Below the pieces are notes generated by a model, which did not search any database, was not told where the DNA came from, and worked only from the letters and a program-made list of their open reading frames with translations. A DNA stretch of 56,833 bases, taken from assembly GCA_945913255.1 (NCBI GenBank), contig CAMEDC010000015.1, positions 1-56,833 on the forward strand, given 5' to 3'. A program made the position numbers and the translations under genes. This stretch comes from an uncultured Lachnospiraceae bacterium. GTDB lineage: Bacteria > Bacillota > Clostridia > Lachnospirales > Lachnospiraceae. This document shows, one piece after another, positions 34,342 through 42,656 of this stretch (position 1 is the stretch's first letter; each line of letters starts with the position of its first letter).

Positions 34342-36087
34342 ATGAAGCTGACAGAACTGTTTTCCGGAAAAACGAATATTGATAATGTACCACAGACAGT
34401 TCAGATGAAAGAATATAATCGTGTGGCAGATGTGGGACGACAGCTTCAATCACTTGTGCCCGGACAGACAATTCGCGGGGAAATTGTGGGAAGAAATGGC
34501 AGTGAAGTACAAATCAGGCTGTCGGAAGACATGATATTGAATGCCAGAATTGACAGAAGTATCAATCTGGAAATGGGAAAAAATCTGACCTTTGAAGTGA
34601 AGAATAATGGGGTGACCCTGACGCTCAGCCCTTTATTTACGAATGTTTCAACGGATGTGAATATCCTGAAAGCGCTGGATATGGCGGGGCTTCCCGTGAA
34701 CGGGAACAGTGTGTCCATGACGGAACAGATGATGGAGGCCGGACTTCCCGTCAACAGAACTGTTTTGCAACAGGTATACAGGGAAATCAATGCTTTTCCG
34801 GAGGGAGAGATTTCTGATGTGATTAGCCTGCATAAGCTACAGCTGCCGGTCAATGAAAGCAATATGAATCAGATTTCTTCTTATCGGAATCTGACCTATC
34901 AGTTAACAAGTGCAATGGACACTGTACTGGAAGGGATTCCTCAGGCATTGGAAAATATGTTGCAGGAGGGAAACGTACAGGCAGCGGCGGATGTCTACCG
35001 TGAACTGTTTACTATGCTGCAGGAGGGGATGGCATTTTCAGGTTCTTCAGAAGGAGCAGCAGCTTCACAAGGCATGATAACTTCAGAGGGGACAGCAATC
35101 TCAGAAGGAATGGTAACTCCAGAAGGAGGGGCAACTTCGGATGGGCTGGCAGCTTCAGGAGGAATAACTGTCGCTGAGGAAGAAGTTCTGAGAGAACAGC
35201 CGGTTGAAACAGATACGGCAACGAAGGATGTTTTTATACCTCGTTCCATGAGGACAGAACTGGCAGAACTTTTTTCGGAAACTATGAAAGAACTGCCTTT
35301 GATGTCTGATGAAAAACAGGCTTATTCGGAACAGATTCGTGGATTTGTGCAGGGAAATGCGAATCTGGGAGAGGTTTTTGCAGTGGCAGAAAGGCTGCTG
35401 GATGCAGCAAAAAGTGACGGACAGAAATTGACGGTACTGCATGGGTTTTTACGACATGAGAATTTTCAGTCGCTTTTGGCAAAGCAGTTGACAGATTTAT
35501 GGACAATCCGACCGGAAGAAGTGGAGAATCGGGAGAAAATTACAGAGCTTTACAGGCGTCTCGACAGACAGCTGGGAAGCCTGACCAGGGCACTGGAAGC
35601 AGGCGGACAGTCTGAAAGCAGCGCATTTAGAGCCGCATCTTCCATGTCGCAGAATATTAATTTCCTGGAACAGTTGAATCAGATGTACGCGTATGTGCAG
35701 CTTCCGCTTCATTTACAGCAGGGCCATGCTCATGGTGATTTTTATATCTATGCAAACAGAAAAGGACTGGCATCTTCGGATGGTCAGGTGAGTGCATTGC
35801 TACATCTGGATATGGAACATCTGGGTCCTTTGGATGTCTATGTAACGCTTCAGCAAACAAAGGTAAACACAAAATTTTATGTGCAGGATGATGAGATGCT
35901 GGATTTCCTGGAAGAGCACATGGAACTGCTGACCGAACGGCTGAAAAAACGTGGGTATAGCTGTGATTTTTCCATGACAGCACGGGAAAAAGATGAGGGA
36001 AAGTCAGAAGATAAGGGACTTGTGCCGATTCTGGAACAGGATCGGGGGATAGTATTGACCCAATATGCTTTTGATGTGAGAACCTGA
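34342..36087 (+). CDS. FliK/hook-length-control-like protein (YlqG-position)
   Basis: The 581-residue protein has an N-terminal OB-like segment (GQTIRGEIVGRNGSEVQIRL), a variable middle and a C-terminal domain (about 440-560; LHLDMEHLGPLDVYVTLQQ) resembling the Flg_hook domain of FliK. It occupies the position of ylqG in the Bacillus rnhB-ylqG-ylqH order. Residues ~235-276 are seven copies of a six-residue motif with consensus xSEGxA, encoded by 18-base repeats. No flagellar structural genes are in the window, so a role in flagellar export is not established. Confidence 0.7.
   Translation: MKLTELFSGKTNIDNVPQTVQMKEYNRVADVGRQLQSLVPGQTIRGEIVGRNGSEVQIRLSEDMILNARIDRSINLEMGKNLTFEVKNNGVTLTLSPLFTNVSTDVNILKALDMAGLPVNGNSVSMTEQMMEAGLPVNRTVLQQVYREINAFPEGEISDVISLHKLQLPVNESNMNQISSYRNLTYQLTSAMDTVLEGIPQALENMLQEGNVQAAADVYRELFTMLQEGMAFSGSSEGAAASQGMITSEGTAISEGMVTPEGGATSDGLAASGGITVAEEEVLREQPVETDTATKDVFIPRSMRTELAELFSETMKELPLMSDEKQAYSEQIRGFVQGNANLGEVFAVAERLLDAAKSDGQKLTVLHGFLRHENFQSLLAKQLTDLWTIRPEEVENREKITELYRRLDRQLGSLTRALEAGGQSESSAFRAASSMSQNINFLEQLNQMYAYVQLPLHLQQGHAHGDFYIYANRKGLASSDGQVSALLHLDMEHLGPLDVYVTLQQTKVNTKFYVQDDEMLDFLEEHMELLTERLKKRGYSCDFSMTAREKDEGKSEDKGLVPILEQDRGIVLTQYAFDVRT
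35044..35169 (+). repeat. 18-bp in-frame tandem repeat (seven copies)
   Basis: Seven consecutive 18-base units encode SSEGAA, ASQGMI, TSEGTA, ISEGMV, TPEGGA, TSDGLA and ASGGIT. The units have diverged by point changes but keep phase, so copy number can vary without frameshift. They form a flexible linker in the FliK-like protein. Confidence 0.88.
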
Positions 36088-36130
36088 CAACCGGGAAGAG
36101 TATGATTACTGCCGGAAGGAGAGAGGTATC

Positions 36131-36403
36131 TTGGAAGACAAAAAGATAAAACAGGCAATTGCGCTGGAATACAACCCTGAAGACGAGGCTCCTAAGGTGA
36201 TTGCCAGCGGAAGAGGTGTTCTGGCAGAAAAAATCATTGAAAAAGCCAAAGAGAATGATGTGCCGGTTCATAGAGATGATAAGCTTGCGGATACGCTTTC
36301 ACGACTGGAAATCGGAGAGATGATTCCGCCTGAACTTTATGAGGTCGTAGCGGAAATTCTGGTTTTTGTGGATGCCATGGATAAATTGAAAAGCAAACTG
36401 TAA
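36131..36403 (+). CDS. FlhB C-terminal-domain-like protein (YlqH type)
   Basis: The 90-residue soluble protein matches only the cytoplasmic C-terminal fragment of FlhB, beginning just after where the NPTH autocleavage site would be (IALEYNPEDEAPKVIASGRG ... IPPELYEVVAEILVFV). FlhB switches flagellar export specificity through this fragment. The start is TTG at 36131 with GAGAGG five bases upstream. No ATG gives a full domain. It is paired with the FliK-like gene, as ylqG-ylqH are in Bacillus. Confidence 0.82.
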   Translation: MEDKKIKQAIALEYNPEDEAPKVIASGRGVLAEKIIEKAKENDVPVHRDDKLADTLSRLEIGEMIPPELYEVVAEILVFVDAMDKLKSKL

Positions 36404-36435
36404 CACAGGAATGTGGGAATGTAAGACAGGGGACT

Positions 36436-36855
36436 ATGAGTAGAGAAGGTGGAAATCAAAATGGCTGCGGGGAAAGGCGGAATCGCAGAAGCATCGGTAC
36501 AGAATGGGAGCAGCGTGCGTCAGAATACCTGGAGAGTCATGGAATGCGTATACAGGAACGTAATTACAGAAACCGTCAGGGCGAAATCGACATAATTGGC
36601 AACCATAACGGATATCTTGTTTTTGTAGAGGTGAAGTATCGGGAAAACACAGAGAAAGGATATGCTTCAGAGGCAGTTGATTATCGTAAGCAGTGCCGAA
36701 TTTGTAAGGTTGCAGATTACTATCGATATACACATGGGATTGGAAGCAAAACAGGAATCAGATATGATGTGGTAGCAATTCAGGGAGATCGGATCCAATG
36801 GATACAGAATGCTTTTCCGCATATTGAAACGGGAAGAACACAGAGGTGGAAATAG
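36436..36855 (+). CDS. YraN family (UPF0102) putative endonuclease
   Basis: The 139-residue protein has an Endonuclease/Holliday-junction-resolvase-like fold with the acids and lysine typical of the family: Glu in GTEWEQRASEYL, GEIDIIG and FVEVKYR. The activity of YraN proteins is not well established. The gene ends two bases before the likely start of pgeF, and its 3' end carries the pgeF ribosome site GAGGTGG. Confidence 0.88.
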   Translation: MSREGGNQNGCGERRNRRSIGTEWEQRASEYLESHGMRIQERNYRNRQGEIDIIGNHNGYLVFVEVKYRENTEKGYASEAVDYRKQCRICKVADYYRYTHGIGSKTGIRYDVVAIQGDRIQWIQNAFPHIETGRTQRWK

Positions 36856-36856
36856 A

Positions 36857-37723
36857 TTGGTGTATCATATACGACGAAAATCAGCGATAAATAAGAACAG
36901 TATAAAACAAAACAGTTTTTCGATTTCGGGGGATTCAAAACAGATGGAGTATTTTACTTTCCCATCACTGGAGCGGACCGGAATTGTAAAACATCTTTTT
37001 ACAACGAGGCTGGGAGGCGTCAGCGGCGGAGAACTTGCTACAATGAATCTGAGCTTCAGCAGGGGAGATGCGGAAGAAAATGTGCTGACCAACTATAGAC
37101 GAGTTGCTCAGGTATTGGATAGCAGCCCGGAAGACATGGTAGCTTCACACCAGACGCATACCGTAAATATACGCCATGTAACGGCAACGGATCGCGGAAA
37201 AGGGATTACATGTCCCAGAGATTACACAGATATTGACGGACTGATGACGGATGAACCGGGAATTGTGCTGGTGACCTATTACGCAGACTGTGTACCGCTG
37301 TTTTTTGTAGATCCTGTGCACAGAGCAATCGGACTGGCGCATTCGGGCTGGAGAGGAACTGCGGCAGGAATGGGGGCACGTATGGTGGAGGCCATGGGAA
37401 AGGCTTTCGGTACCAGACCGGAAGAATTGTATACAGCAATCGGACCCTCTATATGTGCGGACTGTTATGAGGTCAGCGAGGATGTGGCAGAGCAGTTTAT
37501 GCATGTACCGGGAGCGGTGCGCAAAGGAAAAAGAGCCGGAAAATATCAGCTTGATTTGTGGCAGGCAAACTGCCGGATTCTGGAGGAGGCAGGAGTCCTT
37601 TCCGAAAGAATAGCGGTAACGGATGTCTGTACCTGCTGCAACAGTGAATACTTGTTTTCACACAGGGCATCCGGTGGGAAGAGAGGAAATCTGGGGGCTT
37701 TTCTTTCCCTTAACCGGGTTTAA
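36857..37723 (+). CDS. pgeF: Peptidoglycan editing factor PgeF (YfiH/YlmD family)
   Basis: The 288-residue laccase-domain-fold protein carries the family motifs LFTTRLGGVSGGELATMN, SHQTHTVNI, TYYADCVPLFF, AHSGWRGTAAGM and CTCCNSEYLFSHR, with the zinc-binding His/Cys residues. The family removes misincorporated L-Ser from muropeptide precursors in enterics and has purine-nucleosidase-like activity in other members. The start is uncertain. TTG 36857 (or GTG 36860) uses GAGGTGG within the yraN end, while ATG 36944 would give a shorter N-terminus with GGGGGA ten bases upstream. Confidence 0.85.
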   Translation: MVYHIRRKSAINKNSIKQNSFSISGDSKQMEYFTFPSLERTGIVKHLFTTRLGGVSGGELATMNLSFSRGDAEENVLTNYRRVAQVLDSSPEDMVASHQTHTVNIRHVTATDRGKGITCPRDYTDIDGLMTDEPGIVLVTYYADCVPLFFVDPVHRAIGLAHSGWRGTAAGMGARMVEAMGKAFGTRPEELYTAIGPSICADCYEVSEDVAEQFMHVPGAVRKGKRAGKYQLDLWQANCRILEEAGVLSERIAVTDVCTCCNSEYLFSHRASGGKRGNLGAFLSLNRV

Positions 37724-37819
37724 GGAAATCTTCATAAATTTCCAATGGAACACTTAAAAAAGATTTGTTTTACTTCATATAGCAAAATATGCCGAATGGC
37801 AGAGCAGGGGAGGCTTGAA

Positions 37820-38512
37820 ATGGCAAATATACTTGTATGTGATGATGATAAGGAAATTGTGGATGCGATTGAAATTTATCTGAGCCAGGATGGTTATCGC
37901 ATTTATAAGGCGTATGACGGGGAACAGGCGATTGAAATGCTGAAAAAGGAGGATATTCATCTCCTGATCATGGATATCATGATGCCGAAGATGGACGGAA
38001 TCAGGGCAACTCTGAAAATCAGGGAAAACAGTAGTATCCCTATCATTATGCTTTCGGCAAAGTCGGAGGATACGGATAAAATTCTTGGTCTGAATATCGG
38101 CGCGGATGATTATATCACAAAGCCGTTTAATCCGTTGGAACTGGCGGCAAGAGTAAAATCAAACTTAAGGCGTTATACTTCGCTGGGCAGTCTCAGCGCG
38201 GAAAATAAAGCAATTTACCAGGTCGGCGGTCTTGTGATTAACGATGATACAAAGCAGGTAACTGTGGATGATGAACCGGTGAAGATGACCCCGATTGAAT
38301 ATAATATATTGTTGCTGCTTGTCAAAAATCAGGGCAGAGTGTTTTCAATTGATCAGATTTATGAAAGCATCTGGAATGAGGATGCCATTGGTGCTGACAA
38401 TACGGTTGCCGTCCATATCAGGCATATCAGGGAAAAGATTGAAATCAATCCGAAGGAGCCCAGATATCTGAAGGTGGTCTGGGGAGTCGGCTATAAGATT
38501 GAGAAGCAGTAG
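37820..38512 (+). CDS. OmpR/PhoB-family response regulator
   Basis: The 230-residue regulator has a receiver domain with Asp9/Asp10, phosphoacceptor Asp52 in MDIMMPKMDG, Ser79 and Lys101 (YITKPF). A winged-helix DNA-binding domain follows (MTPIEYNILLLL ... VWGVGYKI). ATG 37820 has GGGGAGG six bases upstream; the upstream frame extension is spurious. It is followed by its sensor kinase 12 bases later. Target genes are unknown, and the neighbouring genes do not hint at a stimulus. Confidence 0.93.
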   Translation: MANILVCDDDKEIVDAIEIYLSQDGYRIYKAYDGEQAIEMLKKEDIHLLIMDIMMPKMDGIRATLKIRENSSIPIIMLSAKSEDTDKILGLNIGADDYITKPFNPLELAARVKSNLRRYTSLGSLSAENKAIYQVGGLVINDDTKQVTVDDEPVKMTPIEYNILLLLVKNQGRVFSIDQIYESIWNEDAIGADNTVAVHIRHIREKIEINPKEPRYLKVVWGVGYKIEKQ

Positions 38513-38524
38513 AAATGAGGGAGT

Positions 38525-41248
38525 ATGGGTAGAAAGCCTGGTTTAAAAAGAGTTGGAATTGGATTGGTTCAGCATCTGTTGGCATCCGCTGCCATGGTAG
38601 CGCTGGCTGGTCTTCTGTTAAATTCCTATATTTCGGTAGAGTCCATCGACGGAATCCAGACATATCGGGTTTTCTCAATGGATATGAGCCGGGAATTCGA
38701 GGAATCGGATGTTTATCACGATTTGTTTCGCAGTGCGGTTTCCGACATTACACAGCTGGTAGTCATAAAGGAGCAGCTGGAAACAAATGAAGTTTTTGAT
38801 ACCGGAAAGAAGATAAATGTGACGGAATATGCCGGAAAAATCGGTGAGGATGACGGTTGTTCCGTAACAGCAGTGTATGAACTGGACGATTTGATTAAGT
38901 GGGGGAAATACGGAGTAAACTATACACTTTCCTCCATGAGCATGACGGAGTTTGTCAATTATTTCGGATATGTACTGTTTCCCGAAAACTTTGCGCTGGA
39001 TGAATATGGACAGCTTTGTTTTGACGGTTTTTTCAGAATAGAGCCGGAAGAAAATCTGCCGGAAGAGCCGGAAGATACGGGAGAGGAAGTACAACAGGCA
39101 TCGGAATCCTTTGGAAAAAGTGCAGAAAAACTCGCTGTGATTATGCCGCTGTTCCAGTCCTACACGGAGGAGCAGCTGGAGGATATGGTATTCTCCTACA
39201 TTATGGCAAAAAATCTGGATGGAATTGAAGTATCCAGAGAGGAAGACGGCAGACTGCGCGTAACGGTGTCCATGCTCAACTGTCGTTATGCAACGATTGA
39301 AGGGGAGAAAAAGCTGATTGGATATGCAGATAACTGGGTGGACTATATGCGACTGCAGAGCAATATTGCGGCAACAGCTGAAAGTCTTACCTTGAATTAT
39401 CAGAGATATCAGCTTTGTAATGAGGCATACAAGGAAGGCAATACCAATGTCAAGTATATGGTTCGGATGATGACTGACGGCGGCATGAAAACTTACACCA
39501 ATGTATCGGAGATGAAAAATCGGACAGATGAGGATGTAACCGAGTTCTTCTCTGAATACAGAAGATATTTGATTTATTATCCCGACAGTCTTGTGTTTAT
39601 GGGGAATACACTGCTCAGTGAGGAGGAACTGGATGACTATATCAGTATGTATGATTATGCTTATCCGGATACAACACACATCTGGCTGGGAGTGGATACC
39701 AATTATTCTGTCAGGGGGGATGCTTTTTATAATGCCTATGAGGTTTATGAAAAGGTTGTGCCGAACGTAGGAAAAATTATCGCATTAATCCTGGTATTTC
39801 TGCTGCTTTGGCTGGGACTTGGAATTTACCTGACAATCACCGCGGGAATCAAGGTGGATGAAAGCGGAGAAAGAGTCCGGTATGTGAACCGTTTTGACCG
39901 AATCTGGACAGAGTTTTTTTTCCTGCTGGGAGCGGTACCCATTGAGGCAGGTATTTGGGGATATCGAAAAATTCTTGATGTGGCAGGTGCCTCCGGCGGA
40001 TTACCGGTGGGGATGATGGGCAGACAGTTTACCATGCTGTATCGCTATAGTGTATTCGGAGTTTACGGAATTTGTGCCAGTGTGGCAATAAACCTGTTCT
40101 GGTATAGTTTTGTACGCCGGGTAAAGGCAGGTACATTGTGGGAGGACAGCCTGCTGCATAAAGTCGGTATTGGATTCGGAAAATGTGTGCGGTTTATTTT
40201 CCGACATAGAAATTCTGTGATAAGCACACTGATTCCCTATAATCTGTTTTTATTTGCAAATCTGGCCGGACTTGTGGCCGGGTACAAGCTGAGCGGAAGT
40301 GAACGGCAGACACTTGTGATATTGCTTTTGTGTGGTATCGTGGTGTTTGACTGTATTGTAGGTGTTGTACTGTTCAAGCGAAATGCAGAACGAATTGAGA
40401 TTGTGGAGGGCATTAACAGGATTCGGGACGGTGAGGTGGAGTTTAAACTCGATATGGAGAGTCTTCATGGAGAAAACAGGGAACTTGCGGATGCAGTAAA
40501 CAATATCGGAGAAGGAATCCGTAAGGCTGTTAAAACCAGTATGAAAGACGAGCAAATGAAAACGGATCTGATTACCAATGTGTCCCATGATATTAAGACA
40601 CCCCTTACGTCCATTATCAATTATGTTGATTTACTAAAGAGGCTGAAAATAGAGGAAGAACCTGCAAAAGGCTATATTAACATATTGGATAGCAAGGCAC
40701 AGCGGCTGAAACAGTTGACAGATGATTTGGTGGAAGCGTCAAAAATTTCTTCCGGTAATATAGAACTGAATTTGGAAAAACTGAATCTGGCAGAACTGTT
40801 GAACCAGAGTATCGGAGAGTTTTCGGAGAAGCTGGAGGAGAAGAAACTACAGGTGATTTTTGAAAAGGATAATCAGCCCGCCTTTATCTATGCGGACAGC
40901 CGACGCATGTGGCGCGTGGTAGAAAACCTGTTTAATAATATCTGCAAGTATGCAATGGAAGGAACAAGGGTTTACATCGATGTGGAGACTGAAAACGGCA
41001 GAGTGGAAGCTTCGGTGAAAAATATTTCAAAGCAGCAGATGAATATAAAACCGGATGAGTTGACCGAGAGATTTATAAGAGGTGATTCTTCCCGTTCTAC
41101 GGAAGGGGCAGGTCTTGGACTGTCCATTGCAAAAAGTCTTGTGCAGGCACAAGGCGGAAGCTTCGAAATCATGCTGGATGGAGATTTGTTTAAAATTGTT
41201 CTTGGATTTCCGGAATATATGGTGGAAAAGGAAGAGAATGATGCATAA
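38525..41248 (+). CDS. Large multi-pass sensor histidine kinase
   Basis: The 907-residue kinase has an N-terminal transmembrane helix (17-34), a ~380-residue extracytoplasmic region, a second helix (415-438) and then further hydrophobic segments near 464, 510-530, 562-585 and 597-618. A short HAMP-like linker leads to HisKA with His688 in NVSHDIKTP, the N box ENLFNNICKYA and the G2 box GAGLGLSIAK. The sensor region is much larger than in typical kinases, and I recognise no known ligand domain in it. The AGGGAG ribosome site is only one base from the ATG, suggesting inefficient initiation or coupling to the regulator stop. Confidence 0.9.
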   Translation: MGRKPGLKRVGIGLVQHLLASAAMVALAGLLLNSYISVESIDGIQTYRVFSMDMSREFEESDVYHDLFRSAVSDITQLVVIKEQLETNEVFDTGKKINVTEYAGKIGEDDGCSVTAVYELDDLIKWGKYGVNYTLSSMSMTEFVNYFGYVLFPENFALDEYGQLCFDGFFRIEPEENLPEEPEDTGEEVQQASESFGKSAEKLAVIMPLFQSYTEEQLEDMVFSYIMAKNLDGIEVSREEDGRLRVTVSMLNCRYATIEGEKKLIGYADNWVDYMRLQSNIAATAESLTLNYQRYQLCNEAYKEGNTNVKYMVRMMTDGGMKTYTNVSEMKNRTDEDVTEFFSEYRRYLIYYPDSLVFMGNTLLSEEELDDYISMYDYAYPDTTHIWLGVDTNYSVRGDAFYNAYEVYEKVVPNVGKIIALILVFLLLWLGLGIYLTITAGIKVDESGERVRYVNRFDRIWTEFFFLLGAVPIEAGIWGYRKILDVAGASGGLPVGMMGRQFTMLYRYSVFGVYGICASVAINLFWYSFVRRVKAGTLWEDSLLHKVGIGFGKCVRFIFRHRNSVISTLIPYNLFLFANLAGLVAGYKLSGSERQTLVILLLCGIVVFDCIVGVVLFKRNAERIEIVEGINRIRDGEVEFKLDMESLHGENRELADAVNNIGEGIRKAVKTSMKDEQMKTDLITNVSHDIKTPLTSIINYVDLLKRLKIEEEPAKGYINILDSKAQRLKQLTDDLVEASKISSGNIELNLEKLNLAELLNQSIGEFSEKLEEKKLQVIFEKDNQPAFIYADSRRMWRVVENLFNNICKYAMEGTRVYIDVETENGRVEASVKNISKQQMNIKPDELTERFIRGDSSRSTEGAGLGLSIAKSLVQAQGGSFEIMLDGDLFKIVLGFPEYMVEKEENDA

Positions 41249-41252
41249 AAAG

Positions 41253-41284
41253 AGCGGTACAGGTCAAAAACCTGTACCGCTTTT
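41253..41284. terminator. Bidirectional terminator between the kinase gene and prs
   Basis: AGCGGTACAGGT (41253-41264) pairs perfectly with ACCTGTACCGCT (41270-41281) around CAAAA. A-rich sequence on the left and TTTT on the right suit both converging genes. Confidence 0.9.
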
Positions 41285-41319
41285 AGTATGCCCGGCGCAC
41301 ATTGGTGTTGGGACTTATG

Positions 41320-42510
41320 TTACATTTCTATCTCCATTCGATTGTTATAGGCTTCCAGAATGCTGTGAATTTTTTCTGTGGTTGCCATTGTGTTGGAGAG
41401 AGAAACATCGTGATTCATAAAGTCAATCAGGGACGCGATAAACTTGCTCATATCTGCCTCGATGAAATACGGTCTGGTATAGAGCTCTGGCGGCAGATAA
41501 GTCAGGTCTGTAGTGACTACTTTATCAAAATAGCCCTTTTCATATGCCTCATCGAAAGCCTTCAGGCCATCGGTAAACAGACCGAAAGTACAACAGATAA
41601 ATACACGGCGAGCATTCATCTTTTTTAATTGTTTTGCTGTATCCAGCATACTTCCGCCGGAAGAAATCATGTCATCAATAATGATGATGTCTTTGCCGTC
41701 AATATTATCACCTAAAAATTCATGTGCAACAATAGGATTTTTGCCGTTTACAATCGTGGAATAATCGCGGCGTTTGTAGAACATACCGGTATCAACCCCC
41801 AGAACACTGGCAAAGTAAATTGCTCTGTCCAGCGCACCTTCATCGGGGCTGATTACTATCAGGTGTTCCTTATCCACAATCAAATCATCCTCGGAATTTA
41901 AGAGCGCTTTCATGAACTGATAGGGGGGAGTAAAATTATCAAACCCATTTAGGGGAGTAGCATTCTGCACTCTTGGATCGTGTGCATCGAAAGTAATAAA
42001 ATTGCTGATTCCCATGTCGCGCAGTTCTTCCAGAGCGTAGGCGCAATCCAGAGACTCTCTGCCGTTTCTTTTATGCTGTCTGCCTTCATAAAGGAAGGGC
42101 ATTATGACATTGATACGGTGCGCTTTGCCGTTGCAGGCTGAAATAACACGTTTTAAGTCCTGATAATGGTCATCGGGAGACATATGATTGGTATAACCGT
42201 GCATGTTATATGTAATACTGTGATTGCAGACATCAACCAGAAGAAATAAATCCTTACCACGGATGGTTTCTCCGAATACAGCCTTGGCCTCACCGCTTCC
42301 AAAACGGGGGACATCTACATTTACGAGATAATTGCTTTCACTGTATCCATGGAAAGCAGGGTCATTCTTTACTTTCGTGTTGTGGATATTCCTGCGGAAT
42401 TCCACAAGATAATCATTGATTCTGCGCCCCATTTTCTCTGCGGAAGGCAGAGCGACAATTTTCAGGGGAGCAACAGGCATTGCATTTTCCAGTTCATGTA
42501 AATTAGGCAT
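41320..42510 (-). CDS. prs: Ribose-phosphate pyrophosphokinase
   Basis: The 396-residue enzyme makes PRPP for purine, pyrimidine, His and Trp synthesis. It has the PRPP-binding loop IIIDDMISSGGSMLDTA and the DAHDPRVQNATPLNGF flexible-loop region. It is about 80 residues longer than classical Prs (about 315), like a long class seen in some Clostridia. The minus-strand ATG at 42510 has GGGAGG seven bases upstream. The frame extension to 42534 is not supported. It is convergent with the sensor kinase. Confidence 0.9.
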   Translation of the reverse strand: MPNLHELENAMPVAPLKIVALPSAEKMGRRINDYLVEFRRNIHNTKVKNDPAFHGYSESNYLVNVDVPRFGSGEAKAVFGETIRGKDLFLLVDVCNHSITYNMHGYTNHMSPDDHYQDLKRVISACNGKAHRINVIMPFLYEGRQHKRNGRESLDCAYALEELRDMGISNFITFDAHDPRVQNATPLNGFDNFTPPYQFMKALLNSEDDLIVDKEHLIVISPDEGALDRAIYFASVLGVDTGMFYKRRDYSTIVNGKNPIVAHEFLGDNIDGKDIIIIDDMISSGGSMLDTAKQLKKMNARRVFICCTFGLFTDGLKAFDEAYEKGYFDKVVTTDLTYLPPELYTRPYFIEADMSKFIASLIDFMNHDVSLSNTMATTEKIHSILEAYNNRMEIEM

Positions 42511-42542
42511 GATTTCCTCCCATGTAAAAAACATACAACTAA

Positions 42543-42571
42543 TTTATATCATTATGGTAGTGACACGTCAA
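42543..42571 (-). promoter_or_regulatory. Promoter for prs
   Basis: On the minus strand, TTGACG and TATAAA are separated by 17 bases. The -35 box directly abuts the -35 box of the divergent promoter at 42560-42588. Confidence 0.72.
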
Positions 42572-42588
42572 GGAATTTCTTGTAGAAT
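42560..42588 (+). promoter_or_regulatory. Promoter for the DUF512 gene
   Basis: GTGACA (42560-42565) and TAGAAT (42583-42588) have a 17-base spacer. It overlaps the prs promoter back to back, so polymerase binding at one should hinder the other. Confidence 0.5.
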
Positions 42589-42656
42589 AAAGAGAGTAGC
42601 TGCAGAACAGAAAATTGATAAAACGGAAAGCTTTCTGCAGCAGAATGAGAGGAAAA

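Noticed and set aside
38675..39679. 334-codon minus-strand frame antisense to the sensor kinase ectodomain
   Set aside because: It has no start signal or recognisable domain, and the plus strand is continuous with the kinase motifs.
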